64,000 nucleotides of DNA from an uncultured Burkholderiales bacterium (GTDB lineage Bacteria > Pseudomonadota > Gammaproteobacteria > Burkholderiales > Burkholderiaceae), in the NCBI GenBank assembly GCA_946480465.1, contig CAMLJY010000006.1, forward strand, positions 62,001 through 126,000, written 5' to 3'. Positions 9,087 to 19,822 of this stretch are shown here, piece after piece. The translations under genes and the position numbers were made by a program. The notes under the pieces were generated by a model. It was not told the DNA's origin. It was given only the letters and a program-made list of their open reading frames with translations, and did not search any database. Position 1 is the stretch's first letter. Each line of letters begins with the position of its first letter.

Positions 9087-9503
9087 TCAGTGGTGGTGCC
9101 CGCAGGCGCCCGCGCCGGGCTGGGGCATCGGCGCGTCGCGGTCGGTGCCGGCATCGGCCACGCGCTGCAGGTAGCGTTGCCACAGGCTGTCCTGCTGCGA
9201 ACCCAGCCGGTGCAGGTACTCCCAGGTGAACAGGCCGGAATCGTGGCCGTCGCTGAAGGTGGGCTTCACCGCGTAGTGGCCGACGGGCTCCAGCGCGACG
9301 ATCTGCACCTCGCGCTTGCCGGTCTGCAGCACCTCCTGGCCGGGGCCATGGCCCTGCACCTCGGCGGAAGGCGAATACACGCGCATCAATTCGAACGGAA
9401 TGCGGAAAACGGCGCCGTCGTCGAACCCGATCTCGAGCACCCGCGAGGACTGGTGCAGCGTGAGGGCGGTCGGCTGAGGCTTGGACGGGCTGGCGCGAAC
9501 CAT
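9087..9503 (-). CDS. DUF971 (GBBH-like N-terminal domain) protein
   Basis: 138 residues. The DUF971 fold is recognisable from LEIGFDDGAVFRIPFELMRV and AVKPTFSDGHDSGLFTWEYL. This domain also forms the N-terminus of gamma-butyrobetaine hydroxylases; the free-standing form is often linked with Fe-S or ubiquinone genes but has no settled function. The tail is His/Gly rich (GACGHHH) and may bind metal. It lies 39 bases upstream of ubiE and is probably co-transcribed with it. Confidence 0.88.
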   Translation of the reverse strand: MVRASPSKPQPTALTLHQSSRVLEIGFDDGAVFRIPFELMRVYSPSAEVQGHGPGQEVLQTGKREVQIVALEPVGHYAVKPTFSDGHDSGLFTWEYLHRLGSQQDSLWQRYLQRVADAGTDRDAPMPQPGAGACGHHH

Positions 9504-9632
9504 GTCGATGAGGCGAGGCGTGGGTCGCGGCAGTTTAGCGCGCGGCCCCGCCGCGGCCGGCCCGCCTGGCAGGAGCCGGGCGGCGGCGAGCGACGGGACC
9601 GCGCTGCGGGTCGAGCCAGGCTCAGGCCCGGT

Positions 9633-10130
9633 TCACTCCGGACGGCGGCGGCGGGCCATGAAGCCCACCGCGCCCAGGCCGGCCAGCATCATCGCCAGCG
9701 TCTCGGGCTCCGGCACCAGCGCCGCGGTGGCGACGAAGGTGTACAGCCCACCGCCGATGCCACCGGCGTTGCCGGAGACTTCGAAGCTGTAGTTGGCGCC
9801 CGACAGCAGCGACCAGGTCACGGCCGACGACTCACCGACGGTGCCGGTGCTCAGCAGGTTGTGTCCCGCGTCGTAGAGGCTGACCGTGAGGCCGTTGATG
9901 TTCAGGATGTTCGCGCCGACGTCGACCGAAAGCGCCGCTCCGGTGCCGCTGTAGCCGCTGCCGGAAGGAGCGACGAACGAGAACGTGTCCATGAAGCTGC
10001 CAGCGGGAACGCTGACGGTTTGCACGAACGTGGTGGGGGCGATGGGCAGAACGCCGATGTCGTACGTGGCAGCTTGCGCAGCCACGCCTACCGCGGCCAG
10101 CGCGCTGGCCGCGATCACTTGTTTCAGCAT
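9633..10130 (-). CDS. FxDxF-type PEP-CTERM protein (paralogue A)
   Basis: 165 residues: signal peptide (residues 1-21, cleavage after AQA), a beta-rich extracellular domain containing FMDTF (the FxDxF signature), then the sorting tail ALVPEPETLAMMLAGLGAVG followed by FMARRRRPE. The tail has the PEP motif, a hydrophobic helix and basic residues expected for exosortase processing. It is 292 bases downstream of a close paralogue with the same orientation. Its role in the biofilm or floc matrix is inferred. Confidence 0.9.
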   Translation of the reverse strand: MLKQVIAASALAAVGVAAQAATYDIGVLPIAPTTFVQTVSVPAGSFMDTFSFVAPSGSGYSGTGAALSVDVGANILNINGLTVSLYDAGHNLLSTGTVGESSAVTWSLLSGANYSFEVSGNAGGIGGGLYTFVATAALVPEPETLAMMLAGLGAVGFMARRRRPE

Positions 10131-10194
10131 GGGGATTTCCTCCGTTGATGACGAACGGACGCGTGACATGCGTCACGAGCCCGGGCGGTCCGGA

Positions 10195-10259
10195 GTTATA
10201 CGTGGCAGGGGACAGGGAAAGTCGTAGCGAAGTGTTCGCTAATGTGAGCGGCCGCACAT
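10195..10259 (-). promoter_or_regulatory. Shared upstream control block of PEP-CTERM paralogue A
   Basis: On the minus strand, in order: ATGTGCGGCCGCTCACAT (10259-10242), a CRP/FNR-type site matching TGTGA-N6-TCACA with one mismatch; the perfect palindrome TAGCGAACACTTCGCTA (10241-10225); and a -10-like TATAAC (10200-10195) without a clear -35. The CRP-like site would be centred near -62, the usual class I activator position. The same order and spacing recur upstream of paralogue B, which argues for function. Confidence 0.6.
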
Positions 10260-10421
10260 GACGGCACGGTGACGAGTCGCGATCATGACACAACCGCTCA
10301 TCTTTTCTGCTATTGGAGCAGCACCGAGTGGGGAACCAGGCAGCGCCAGCCTGCGTTCGATGCCACGGGCAAGGGCCAGCGCAGCCAGGGCTCGGGGCTC
10401 AGGCGAGGCTCGGTGCGCGAC

Positions 10422-10937
10422 TCATGCCGGACGGCGGCGGCGGGCCATGAAGCCGACGGCGCCCAGGCCGGCCAGCATCATCGCCAGCGCCTGGGGTTCA
10501 GGCACCAGCGCCGCGGTGGCAGTGAAGGTGTACTGGCCGCCGAACGGGTGTTCGGTGAAGCCCCACACTTCGAAGCTGTAGCTGGCGCCGGGCAGCAGGG
10601 GCCACGTCACGCTGGATTCAAGGCCAGAGTGGCCGAGGTGTTCCGAGCCGACGGACAGCAGCGTGTGGCCGGCGTCGTACAGCTTGACGATGACGATGTG
10701 CAGGCCCTCGCCAGGTCCAAGGGGCACCTCCTTCACGGTGCCGGTGCCGGCATAGCCACCGCCGCTGGGCGCGACGAAGGTGAAGGTGTCGGAGAAGTTG
10801 CCGCCCCCGACACCCACCGTGAGGCCCTGGACGAACGTGTCCGGCGAGGCCGGCAGGACGCCGATGTCGTAGGTGGCGGCATGGGCCGCAAAGACCGCCG
10901 AGGCCAGCACGCTGGACGCGATCACTTGTTTCAACAT
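10422..10937 (-). CDS. FxDxF-type PEP-CTERM protein (paralogue B)
   Basis: 171 residues, strongly similar to the protein at 9633 throughout: the same start (MLKQVIA), signal peptide, TYDIGVLP, FSDTF (FxDxF), SYSFEV and an almost identical C-terminus ALVPEPQALAMMLAGLGAVG plus FMARRRRPA. Differences cluster in the middle. The two genes look like a tandem duplication that includes the promoter region. It is probably exported and processed by XrtB. Confidence 0.9.
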   Translation of the reverse strand: MLKQVIASSVLASAVFAAHAATYDIGVLPASPDTFVQGLTVGVGGGNFSDTFTFVAPSGGGYAGTGTVKEVPLGPGEGLHIVIVKLYDAGHTLLSVGSEHLGHSGLESSVTWPLLPGASYSFEVWGFTEHPFGGQYTFTATAALVPEPQALAMMLAGLGAVGFMARRRRPA

Positions 10938-11002
10938 GGTGGGAATCTTCCGTGGCGAATGAACCGGGCGCCCGGATGCATCACGCGTCCGGGCGGCCGG
11001 CG

Positions 11003-11066
11003 GTTATACGTGCCCGGGGCCGCCAATGCCGTTGCGAAGTGTTCGCCAATGTGAGCGGCAGCACAT
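11003..11066 (-). promoter_or_regulatory. Shared upstream control block of PEP-CTERM paralogue B
   Basis: On the minus strand: ATGTGCTGCCGCTCACAT (11066-11049, CRP-like), the imperfect palindrome TTGGCGAACACTTCGCAA (11049-11032) and the -10-like TATAAC within CACGTATAAC (11012-11003). Distances to the ATG (about 66 bases) and between elements match paralogue A to within one or two bases, while the sequence between them has diverged. Confidence 0.6.
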
Positions 11067-11129
11067 GACTCGAATAGGGAGCGGCCACGCGCTCCCGATC
11101 GAGGACCTCGGTCTACTGCAGGCGCCTCG

Positions 11130-14100
11130 CTACACCAGCACCCGCTCGATCCCACCGGCGTTGGCGCGCGCGACGTAGTCGGGCATCCAGTTCTCGCCAA
11201 GGATCTTGCGCGCCATCTCCACCACGATGTAGTCGGCCTCGAGCAGGCCGTTGCTCAGGTCGTCGCGGTAGCGGTTCAGGCCCATCATGCAGCTGGGGCA
11301 GGAGGTGAGGATCTTCACGTTCTCCTGCGTCTGCACCAGGCCCCTCTCTCGCAGCGCGGCCTCGCCCTTGCGGATCTCTTCTTCCTTGCGGAAGCGCACC
11401 TGGGTGGAGATGTCGGGCCGGCTCAGCGCCAGGCCGCCGCTTTCGCCGCAGCAGCGCTCGCTCTTGACCACACCGTCGCCCACCAGCGCCTTCACCGTCT
11501 TCATCGGCTCCTGCTGCTTCATCGGGCTGTGGCAGGGGTCGTGGTACAGGTAGGCGCCGGCCATGTCTGCGCCCAGCGTGATGCCCTTTTCCAGCAGGTA
11601 CTCGTGGATGTCGATGATGCGGCAGCCGGGGAAGATCTTCTCGAATTCATAGCCCTGCAGCTGGTCGTAGCAGGTGCCGCAGCTGACCACCACGGTTTTG
11701 ATATCAAGGTAATTGAGCGTGTTCGCGACGCGGTGGAACAGCACCCGGTTGTCGGTGATGATCTTCTCGGCCTTGTCGAACTGGCCCGAGCCGCGCTGCG
11801 GGTAGCCGCAGCACAGGTAACCCGGCGGCAGCACGGTTTGAACGCCCGCATGCCACAGCATGGCCTGCGTGGCCAGGCCCACCTGGCTGAAGAGCCGCTC
11901 GGAACCGCAGCCCGGGAAGTAGAAGACGGCCTCGGTCTCGCTGGTCGTCGCCTTCGGGTCGCGGATGATCGGGACGTAGTCGCGGTCCTCGATGTCCAGC
12001 AGCGCGCGCGCCGTCTTCTTCGGCAGCCCACCCGGCATCTTCTTGTTGATGAAGTGGATCACCTGCTCCTTGATCGGCGCGGTGCCCACGGTGGCGGGCG
12101 GCGCCACGGTCTGCTTGCGGGCCACGACCTTCAGCACCTCGTTGCCCAGGCGCTGGGCCTTGAAGCCGAGGTCGGTCAGCGTGTGCGCCACGCGGATGGC
12201 CTGCGGCGAGGTGGTGCCGATCATGAAGCCCTGCAGCGCGGCCGCGGGGCGGAAGCTCTTCTGCCCCATCTTGCGCAGCAGGTTGCGCATGTTCATCGAC
12301 ACGTCGCCGAAGTCGATCTTCACCGGGCAGGGGCTCAGGCACTTGTGGCAGACCGTGCAGTGGTCGGCCACGTCCTCGAACTCTTCCCAGTGCTTGATGC
12401 TGACGCCGCGGCGGGTCTGCTCTTCGTACAGGAAGGCCTCGACCAGCAGCGAGGTGGCCAGGATCTTGTTGCGCGGGCTGTAGAGCAGGTTCGCGCGCGG
12501 CACGTGCGTGGCACACACCGGCTTGCATTTGCCACAGCGCAGGCAGTCCTTGATCGACTCGCTGATGGCGCCGATGTCGCTCTGCTGCATGATCAGCGAC
12601 TCGTGCCCCATCAGCCCGAAGCTGGGCGTGTAGGCGTGGCTCAGGTCGGCGTGGTGCACGTCGTCGCCCAGGCCCTTCAGCGCCGCGCCGCGCAGCAGCT
12701 TGCCCTTGTTGAAGCGGCCCTCGGGATCGATGCGGGCCTTGTACTCGCTGAAATCGCGGGTCTCGTCCTCGGTCAGGAACTCGAGCTTGGTGATGCCGAT
12801 GCCGTGCTCGCCCGAGATCACGCCGCCCAGGCCACGCGCCAGCACCATGATGCGGGCCACCGCTTCATGCGCGGTCTGCAGCATCTCGTAGTTGTCGCTG
12901 TTGACCGGGATGTTGGTGTGCACGTTGCCGTCGCCGGCATGCATGTGCAGCGCCACCCAGGTGCGGCCGCGCAGCACCTCTTTGTGGATGCGCTTGGTCT
13001 CTTCGATGATGGGCGCGAAGGCCGCGCCCGCGAAGATGCCCTGCAAGGGCTTCAGCACCTGCGTCTTCCAGCTGGCGCGCAGCGTCTTGTCCTGCAGCTG
13101 CTCGAAGTAGCTGCGGCCGCCCTCCCCACCCTCAGGCAGCGGGGCGATGTCGAGGTTGGTCAGCCAGTGCTGCCACAGCGCGCGCACCTCGCGGATCTCG
13201 GCCAACGCCTGCTGCACGCGGTCTTCCAGCAGCTCGGCCGTGGGGATCTCACCGGCATCGTCGGCCCGGCCCAGCGGTAGCGAGCCCTTGGCGAAGAACT
13301 CTTCCAGCCGGTCCAGCAGCTGCAGCTTGTTGCGCAGCGACAGCTCGATGTTGATGCGCTCGATGCCCAGCGTGTATTCGCCCATGCGCTCCAGCGGGAT
13401 CACCACGTCTTCGTTGATCTTGAAGGCGTTGGTGTGGCGGGCGATGGCGGCCGTGCGCTTGCGGTCGAGCCAGAACTTCTTGCGCGCGTCGGCGGACACG
13501 GCCGTGAAGCCTTCGCCCGAACGGCTGTTGGCGATGCGCACGACCTCGCTGGCGGCGCGCGCGACGGCCGCGTCGTCGTCGCCGACGATGTCGCCGATCA
13601 GCACCATCTTCGGCAGCGAGTTGCTGCCGCCCGAAGCGCCGCGCTTGCTCTTCGTCGTGTAGCCGACGGCCTTCAGGTAGCGGTCATCGAGGTGCTCGAG
13701 GCCAGCCAGGATGGCACCGCCCTTTTTCTGCTCCTCGAACATGTAGTTCTTGATCTCGACGATCGAAGGCACCGCCTCGCGCGGGTTGCCGAAGAACTCC
13801 AGGCACACCGTGCGCACGTGCTTGGGCATGCGGTGCACGATCCAGCGCGCGCTGGTGATGAGGCCGTCGCAGCCTTCCTTCTGGATGCCCGGCAGGCCGG
13901 CCAGGAACTTGTCGGTGACGTCCTTGCCCAGGCCTTCCTTGCGGAACACCGAGCCGGGGATCTCCAGCCATTCCTTGCGTTCCAGCTTCTGGCCCGAGGC
14001 ATCAAACCAGCGCAGCTCGAAGCGGGCCACCGGCGCATCGTGGATCTTGCCCAGGTTGTGGTCCTGGCGCACGACTTCGAGCCACTTGGCCTCGGGCGTC

Positions 14101-15080
14101 ACCATGCGCCAGCTGGCCAGGTTGTCCAGCGCGGTGCCCCACAGCACGGCCTTCTTGCCGCCCGCGTTCATCGCGATGTTGCCGCCGACGCAGGAGGCTT
14201 CCGCCGAAGTGGGGTCGACCGCGAAGACATAGCCCGCGCGCTCGGCCGCATCGGCCACGCGCTGCGTGACGACGCCGGCGCCGGTCCAGATGGTGGCCAC
14301 CGGCTGCGCGACGCCGGGCAGGTCGACCAGCTCGACCTCGGTCATCTGCTCGAGCTTCTCGGTGTTGATGACCGCGCTCTTCCACGTCAGCGGCACGGCG
14401 CCGCCGGTGTAGCCGGTGCCACCCCCGCGCGGGATGATGGTGAGGCCCAGCTCCACGCAATCGCGCACCAGCTCCGCCATCTCGGCCTCGCTGTCGGGCG
14501 TGAGTACGACGAAGGGGTATTCGACGCGCCAGTCGGTCGCATCCGTCACATGGGACACGCGCGACAGGCCGTCGAACTTGATGTTGTCCTTGGCGGTGTG
14601 CCTGGCCAGCACCTTGCGGGCGCGCTGGCGCAGGTCCCACACGGTAGAGAAGTGCTTCTTGAAGCGCTCGACCGCGGCGCGCGCGGCTTCGAGCAGCTCG
14701 CCGACCTTGGCATCGCGGTCGGGATCGACCTCGGGTGTGCGGCGCCGCTGCACCTCGTTCAGGCGGTGGTGCAGCGCATCCACCAGCATCTGCCGGCGCT
14801 TGGGGTTGTCCAGCAGGTCGTCTTCGAGGTAGGGGTTGCGCTGCACGACCCAGATGTCGCCCAGCACCTCGTACAGCATGCGGGCGGAGCGGCCGGTGCG
14901 GCGCTCGTCGCGCAGGGTGTTCAGCACTTCCCAGGAGCGCGCGCCCAGCAGCCGGATGACGATCTCGCGGTCGGAGAAGGAGGTGTAGTTGTAGGGGATC
15001 TCGCGCAGGCGGGGCGCGGCGGCGTCTTGTTCGCCGTGAGCTGTCAACTTGGGCAGTACGAGTGGTGCGTTCATCTTCAT
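11130..15080 (-). CDS. Fused FAD-linked oxidase / Fe-S / CCG-domain oxidoreductase (D-lactate dehydrogenase type)
   Basis: About 1316 residues. The N-terminal half has a PCMH-type FAD domain ([40 protein letters not shown]) and an FAD-oxidase C-terminal domain ([24 protein letters not shown]). It is followed by two 4Fe-4S motifs ([11 protein letters not shown] near 845, [12 protein letters not shown] near 907) and two CCG cysteine-rich domains ([15 protein letters not shown]). This is a GlcD-GlcF style fusion. Large homologues with an N-terminal DUF3683 extension are common in Burkholderiales and are annotated as FAD/FMN-binding oxidoreductases. Substrate is probably D-lactate or another 2-hydroxyacid. 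The ATG at 15080 was chosen; 15074 is possible. Confidence 0.9.
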   Translation of the reverse strand: MKMNAPLVLPKLTAHGEQDAAAPRLREIPYNYTSFSDREIVIRLLGARSWEVLNTLRDERRTGRSARMLYEVLGDIWVVQRNPYLEDDLLDNPKRRQMLVDALHHRLNEVQRRRTPEVDPDRDAKVGELLEAARAAVERFKKHFSTVWDLRQRARKVLARHTAKDNIKFDGLSRVSHVTDATDWRVEYPFVVLTPDSEAEMAELVRDCVELGLTIIPRGGGTGYTGGAVPLTWKSAVINTEKLEQMTEVELVDLPGVAQPVATIWTGAGVVTQRVADAAERAGYVFAVDPTSAEASCVGGNIAMNAGGKKAVLWGTALDNLASWRMVTPEAKWLEVVRQDHNLGKIHDAPVARFELRWFDASGQKLERKEWLEIPGSVFRKEGLGKDVTDKFLAGLPGIQKEGCDGLITSARWIVHRMPKHVRTVCLEFFGNPREAVPSIVEIKNYMFEEQKKGGAILAGLEHLDDRYLKAVGYTTKSKRGASGGSNSLPKMVLIGDIVGDDDAAVARAASEVVRIANSRSGEGFTAVSADARKKFWLDRKRTAAIARHTNAFKINEDVVIPLERMGEYTLGIERINIELSLRNKLQLLDRLEEFFAKGSLPLGRADDAGEIPTAELLEDRVQQALAEIREVRALWQHWLTNLDIAPLPEGGEGGRSYFEQLQDKTLRASWKTQVLKPLQGIFAGAAFAPIIEETKRIHKEVLRGRTWVALHMHAGDGNVHTNIPVNSDNYEMLQTAHEAVARIMVLARGLGGVISGEHGIGITKLEFLTEDETRDFSEYKARIDPEGRFNKGKLLRGAALKGLGDDVHHADLSHAYTPSFGLMGHESLIMQQSDIGAISESIKDCLRCGKCKPVCATHVPRANLLYSPRNKILATSLLVEAFLYEEQTRRGVSIKHWEEFEDVADHCTVCHKCLSPCPVKIDFGDVSMNMRNLLRKMGQKSFRPAAALQGFMIGTTSPQAIRVAHTLTDLGFKAQRLGNEVLKVVARKQTVAPPATVGTAPIKEQVIHFINKKMPGGLPKKTARALLDIEDRDYVPIIRDPKATTSETEAVFYFPGCGSERLFSQVGLATQAMLWHAGVQTVLPPGYLCCGYPQRGSGQFDKAEKIITDNRVLFHRVANTLNYLDIKTVVVSCGTCYDQLQGYEFEKIFPGCRIIDIHEYLLEKGITLGADMAGAYLYHDPCHSPMKQQEPMKTVKALVGDGVVKSERCCGESGGLALSRPDISTQVRFRKEEEIRKGEAALRERGLVQTQENVKILTSCPSCMMGLNRYRDDLSNGLLEADYIVVEMARKILGENWMPDYVARANAGGIERVLV

Positions 15081-15166
15081 GCTCACGTGCGAAGCGCCAC
15101 CGTCGTCGAACGAATCCGCGGCTCGTCCAGTGCGCGCCGCGGAACCGGCTCTGCCGGGCCGCTGGT

Positions 15167-15216
15167 GCGGCCCCCTCGAGGGGAAAGCGCCGACAGGCGC
15201 TTTGGGGGTGGGCCGA
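15167..15216. repeat. Structured intergenic repeat
   Basis: Contains CCCCCTCGAGGGG followed by the perfect hairpin AAAGCGCC-GACA-GGCGCTTT (15184-15203) and GGGGGTGGGCC. Sequences of this pattern are dispersed through Burkholderiales genomes, so this is probably a member of a repeat family. It sits between the divergent oxidoreductase and ugpB and could terminate or stabilise transcripts. The rest of 15081-15387 shows no gene. Confidence 0.45.
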
Positions 15217-15295
15217 TATCCTACCGCAGCACCGCATTTACCCTAGGGTGCGCCCTGGTTCGACGGGTTTCCCCGCTGCAGCAGCCGCGCGCTTT

Positions 15296-15317
15296 ATGAC
15301 AGAAACGGGTGTGTCAT
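15296..15317. promoter_or_regulatory. Operator-like inverted repeat upstream of ugpB
   Basis: ATGACA-N10-TGTCAT is a perfect inverted repeat 71 bases before the ugpB start. Each arm resembles half of a PhoB recognition unit (CTGTCAT), but in opposite orientation rather than as the usual direct repeat, so it is not a canonical Pho box. It is a candidate regulator site for the ugp operon. Confidence 0.3.
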
Positions 15318-15387
15318 CAACAGCCGACACACTGCGCGCTCCTGCGGCTCCAGCGGTACCGCCGCATCCTGTTTCCACGGAGATCCC

Positions 15388-16701
15388 ATGAAAGCAACGA
15401 TCCGCCTCGTCACCGTCGCAGCCACGCTGGCCGCCTGCTCCCTGCCGTCGCTGGCCCAGACCGAGATCCAGTGGTGGCATTCGATGACCGCGGTCAACAA
15501 CGAGTGGGTGAACGACCTGGCCAAGGAGTTCAACGCCTCGCAGAAGGACTACAAGATCGTGCCCACGTACAAGGGCAGCTACGACGAGTCGATGACGGCC
15601 GCCATCGCCGCCTTCCGCGCCGGCACCGCGCCGCACATCCTGCAGGTGTTCGAGGTCGGCACCGCGACCATGATGGCCAGCAAGGGCGCCATCGTGCCGG
15701 TGGGCCAGGTGATGAAGGACGCCGGCTTCAAGTTCGACCCCACGGCTTACGTGCCCGCGGTGGCGGGCTACTACACCGCACCGAACGGCCAGATGCTGAG
15801 CTACCCGTTCAACAGCTCGACCACGGTCTTCTACTACAACAAGGACGCCTTCAAGGCCGCCGGCATCGACCCGGCCAAGCCGCCCGCCACCTGGCCCGAA
15901 GTGGCGGTGGCCGCCGCCAAGCTGAAGGCCAGCGGCCACAAGTGCCCCTTCACGCCCGCCTGGCAGGGCTGGACGCAGCTGGAGAGCTTCTCGGCCTGGC
16001 ACAACGTGGAGTTCGCGAGCAAGCGCAACGGGCTCGACGGCATGGATGCGCGCATGAAGATCAACTCGCCGCTGCACGTGCGCCACATCGAGAACCTGGC
16101 CAACATGGCCAAGCAGGGACTGCTGGTCTACAAAGGACGCGGCAGCCTGGCGCAGGCGTCCTTCACCTCGGGCGAATGCGCGATGATCACCACCTCGTCC
16201 GGCTTCTACGGCGACGTCAAGAAGAACGCCAAGTTCGCCTACGGCCTGGCGGCCCTGCCCTACTACCCGGACGTGCCCGGCGCGCCGCAGAACACGGTCA
16301 TCGGCGGCGCCAGCCTGTGGGTGATGTCGGGCAAGAAGTCCGCCGAATACAAGGGCGTCGCGGCGTTCTTCAACTTCCTGTCCAGCCCCGAGGTGCAGTC
16401 GGCCAGCCACAAGCGCACCGGCTACCTGCCCATCACCACCGCCGCCTACGAGCTGACAGAGAAGTCGGGCTTCTACAAGGAGAACCCGGGCACCGACGTG
16501 GCCGTGACGCAGATGATCCGCAAGACCACCGACAAGTCGCGCGGCATCCGCCTGGGCAACTACCTGCAGATCCGCGCGATCGAGGACGAGGAGCTGGAAC
16601 AGGTGTGGGCCGGCAAGAAGTCGGCGAAGGACGCGCTGGACGACATCGTGCGCCGGGGCAACGAGCAGCTGGAACGCTTCCAGAAGGCAAACAAGGGCTG
16701 A
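15388..16701 (+). CDS. ugpB: sn-glycerol-3-phosphate ABC transporter, substrate-binding protein
   Basis: 437 residues with a signal peptide (residues 1-22, cleavage after SLAQ). The mature start TEIQWWHSMTAVNNEWVNDL and the motifs TYKGSYDESMTAAIAAFRAG and YYPDVPGAPQNTVIGGASLW are characteristic of UgpB. It is a periplasmic binding protein that delivers glycerol-3-phosphate, and in the family glycerophosphocholine, to UgpAE. It is first in the ugpBAECQ order. A 250-base spacer with repeats and a strong hairpin separates it from ugpA. Confidence 0.95.
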   Translation: MKATIRLVTVAATLAACSLPSLAQTEIQWWHSMTAVNNEWVNDLAKEFNASQKDYKIVPTYKGSYDESMTAAIAAFRAGTAPHILQVFEVGTATMMASKGAIVPVGQVMKDAGFKFDPTAYVPAVAGYYTAPNGQMLSYPFNSSTTVFYYNKDAFKAAGIDPAKPPATWPEVAVAAAKLKASGHKCPFTPAWQGWTQLESFSAWHNVEFASKRNGLDGMDARMKINSPLHVRHIENLANMAKQGLLVYKGRGSLAQASFTSGECAMITTSSGFYGDVKKNAKFAYGLAALPYYPDVPGAPQNTVIGGASLWVMSGKKSAEYKGVAAFFNFLSSPEVQSASHKRTGYLPITTAAYELTEKSGFYKENPGTDVAVTQMIRKTTDKSRGIRLGNYLQIRAIEDEELEQVWAGKKSAKDALDDIVRRGNEQLERFQKANKG

Positions 16702-16769
16702 CGAGGACTGCGCCGTCTTCAGCCCGTCGCGCCGGCCTTCGGCCCGCGCGACATGGGCGGGATTGATGG

Positions 16770-16871
16770 CCGAGCGGGGAGCGTCATGGGGCACCCCTCC
16801 CCGCCGCACCCCGCCGAGCGGGGAGCGTCATGGAGCACCCCTCCCCGGCCCTCCCCGCCGAGCGGGGACGG
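16770..16871. repeat. Tandem GC-rich intergenic repeats
   Basis: CCGAGCGGGGAGCGTCATGG recurs with a 44-base period (from 16770 and 16814), each time followed by a CACCCCTCCCC segment, and a third partial copy (CCGAGCGGGGACGG) starts at 16858. GGGGAG and CTCCCC within a unit can pair. This resembles a REP-like intergenic repeat; it has no coding role. Confidence 0.55.
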
Positions 16872-16903
16872 AGCAAGACACGAACTTTGGCGTTGGAACC
16901 CCT

Positions 16904-16930
16904 GGCGCCGCGAGCGGTCATCGCGGCGCC
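16904..16930 (+). other. Strong intra-operon hairpin before ugpA
   Basis: GGCGCCGCGA-GCGGTCA-TCGCGGCGCC is a perfect ten-base-pair stem with a seven-base loop, 22 bases upstream of ugpA and without a following T-run. In a co-transcript it could protect the ugpB message from 3' decay or attenuate read-through, giving more binding protein than permease. That role is inferred. Confidence 0.5.
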
Positions 16931-16951
16931 GCAAGACATGAACTGTGAACC

Positions 16952-17839
16952 GTGGCCGCTGAAAAACGCGTCGTCTTCCGGTCCGCCTGGCTGCCGTGGG
17001 CGCTCATCGCACCGCAGGTGCTCATCATCGCGGTGTTCTTCTTCTGGCCCGCGGGCCAGGCGTTGCTGCAGTCGTTGCAGCAGTCGGATGCCTTCGGCAC
17101 GTCGGTCGAATGGGTCGGGCTGGAGAACTTCCGCCACCTGTTCAACGACGAGAGCTATCTCACGTCCTTCCAGACCACCGCAGTCTTCTCCGTGCTGGTC
17201 GCGGTGTTCGGCATCGGCCTGTCGCTGCTGCTCGCGGTCTTCGCCGACCGGGTGGTCAAGGGCACGCAGGTCTACCGCACGCTGCTGATCTGGCCCTACG
17301 CGGTGGCGCCGGCGGTGGCGGGGGTGCTGTGGCTCTTCATGTTCGCGCCCAGCATCGGTCTCATCCCCTACGCCCTGGGGGAACTGGGCTACACCTGGAA
17401 CCACCTGCTGAACAGCGACCAGGCGATGGGGCTGATCGTGATGGCCGCGGTGTGGAAGCAGATCTCCTACAACTTCCTGTTCTTCCTGGCCGGCCTGCAG
17501 AGCATCCCGAAGTCGCTGATCGAGGCGGCGGCCATCGACGGCGCGCGGCCCTGGCGCCGCTTCTGGACCATCCAGTTCCCGCTGCTGTCGCCCACCACCT
17601 TCTTCCTGCTGGTGATCAACGTCGTCTATGCCTTCTTCGACACCTTCGGCATCATCGATGCGGCAACGCAGGGCGGCCCCGGCAAGGACACCAGCATCCT
17701 CGTCTACCGCGTCTACTACGACGGCTTCAAGGCGCTGGACCTGGGCGGCTCGGCGGCGCAGTCGGTGGTGCTGATGGTGATCGTCGTCGCGCTGACGGTA
17801 ATCCAGTTCCGTTTCGTCGAGAAGAAGGTCACCTACTGA
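16952..17839 (+). CDS. ugpA: sn-glycerol-3-phosphate ABC transporter permease UgpA
   Basis: 295 residues, six membrane segments. The EAA loop is [20 protein letters not shown]. It starts at a GTG shortly after a weak ribosome site; no better start fits the family length. The end, RFVEKKVTY, matches UgpA. It pairs with UgpE in the inner membrane to form the channel for glycerol-3-phosphate import. Confidence 0.95.
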   Translation: MAAEKRVVFRSAWLPWALIAPQVLIIAVFFFWPAGQALLQSLQQSDAFGTSVEWVGLENFRHLFNDESYLTSFQTTAVFSVLVAVFGIGLSLLLAVFADRVVKGTQVYRTLLIWPYAVAPAVAGVLWLFMFAPSIGLIPYALGELGYTWNHLLNSDQAMGLIVMAAVWKQISYNFLFFLAGLQSIPKSLIEAAAIDGARPWRRFWTIQFPLLSPTTFFLLVINVVYAFFDTFGIIDAATQGGPGKDTSILVYRVYYDGFKALDLGGSAAQSVVLMVIVVALTVIQFRFVEKKVTY

Positions 17840-17866
17840 TGGCCGCCTCTTTTGGAAGTCATCACC

Positions 17867-18721
17867 ATGGTTGAGCGCCGCCCCGGCCTGGACCTGCTGG
17901 CCCACGCCATCCTGCTGCTGGGCGTGGCGGTGGTCGCGTTCCCGGTCTACATCACCTTCGTCGCGTCCACCCACACCACGCAAGCCGTGGTGCAGCAGCC
18001 GATGCCGCTGTGGCCGGGCGCGCACCTGGTCGAGAACTACCTGGCCGCGCTGCAGGGCACGCGCACCGGCAGTTCCGGCTCCACCGCGGCCGTCGGCCGC
18101 ATGATGTTCGTGAGCCTGGTCTCGGCGCTGGTGATCACCTTCGGCAAGATCCTGATCTCGCTGCTGTCGGCCTTCGCCATCGTCTACTTCCGCTTCCCGT
18201 TCCGGATGACGGTGTTCTGGGCGATCTTCATCACGCTGATGCTGCCGGTGGAGGTGCGCATCGCGCCCACCTACAAGGTGGTGGCCGACCTCGGGATGCT
18301 GAACAGCTTCGCCGGCCTCACCGTGCCGCTGATCGCCTCGGCCACCGCCACCTTCCTGTTCCGCCAGTTCTTCCTGACCGTGCCGGACGAGTTGACCGAG
18401 GCCTCGCGCATCGACGGCGCCAGCCCGATGCGCTTCTTCATCGACGTGCTGGTGCCCTTGTCGCGCACCAGCATCGCCGCGCTCTTCGTCATCCAGTTCA
18501 TCTACGGCTGGAACCAGTACCTGTGGCCGCTGCTGGTGACCACGCAGGAAGACATGTACCCGGTGGTGATCGGCATCAAGCGCATGATCGCCGGCGGCGA
18601 GGCGCAGAACGAATGGAACCTCGTGATGGCGACCGCCATCCTGGCCATGATCCCGCCCGCGCTGGTGGTGATGCTGATGCAGAAGTGGTTCGTCAAGGGC
18701 CTGGTCGACACCGAGAAATGA
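17867..18721 (+). CDS. ugpE: sn-glycerol-3-phosphate ABC transporter permease UgpE
   Basis: 284 residues with six membrane segments and the EAA loop ([20 protein letters not shown]). [13 protein letters not shown] is the typical UgpE start; an in-frame TTG at 17852 is possible but less likely. It lies 27 bases after ugpA and partners it in the permease. The conserved end [14 protein letters not shown] supports the assignment. Confidence 0.95.
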   Translation: MVERRPGLDLLAHAILLLGVAVVAFPVYITFVASTHTTQAVVQQPMPLWPGAHLVENYLAALQGTRTGSSGSTAAVGRMMFVSLVSALVITFGKILISLLSAFAIVYFRFPFRMTVFWAIFITLMLPVEVRIAPTYKVVADLGMLNSFAGLTVPLIASATATFLFRQFFLTVPDELTEASRIDGASPMRFFIDVLVPLSRTSIAALFVIQFIYGWNQYLWPLLVTTQEDMYPVVIGIKRMIAGGEAQNEWNLVMATAILAMIPPALVVMLMQKWFVKGLVDTEK

Positions 18722-18755
18722 CGCGCTAAGAACGCGCAGCGCACAACACGAACAC

Positions 18756-19817
<1,062 letters not shown>

Positions 19818-19822
19818 AACGC

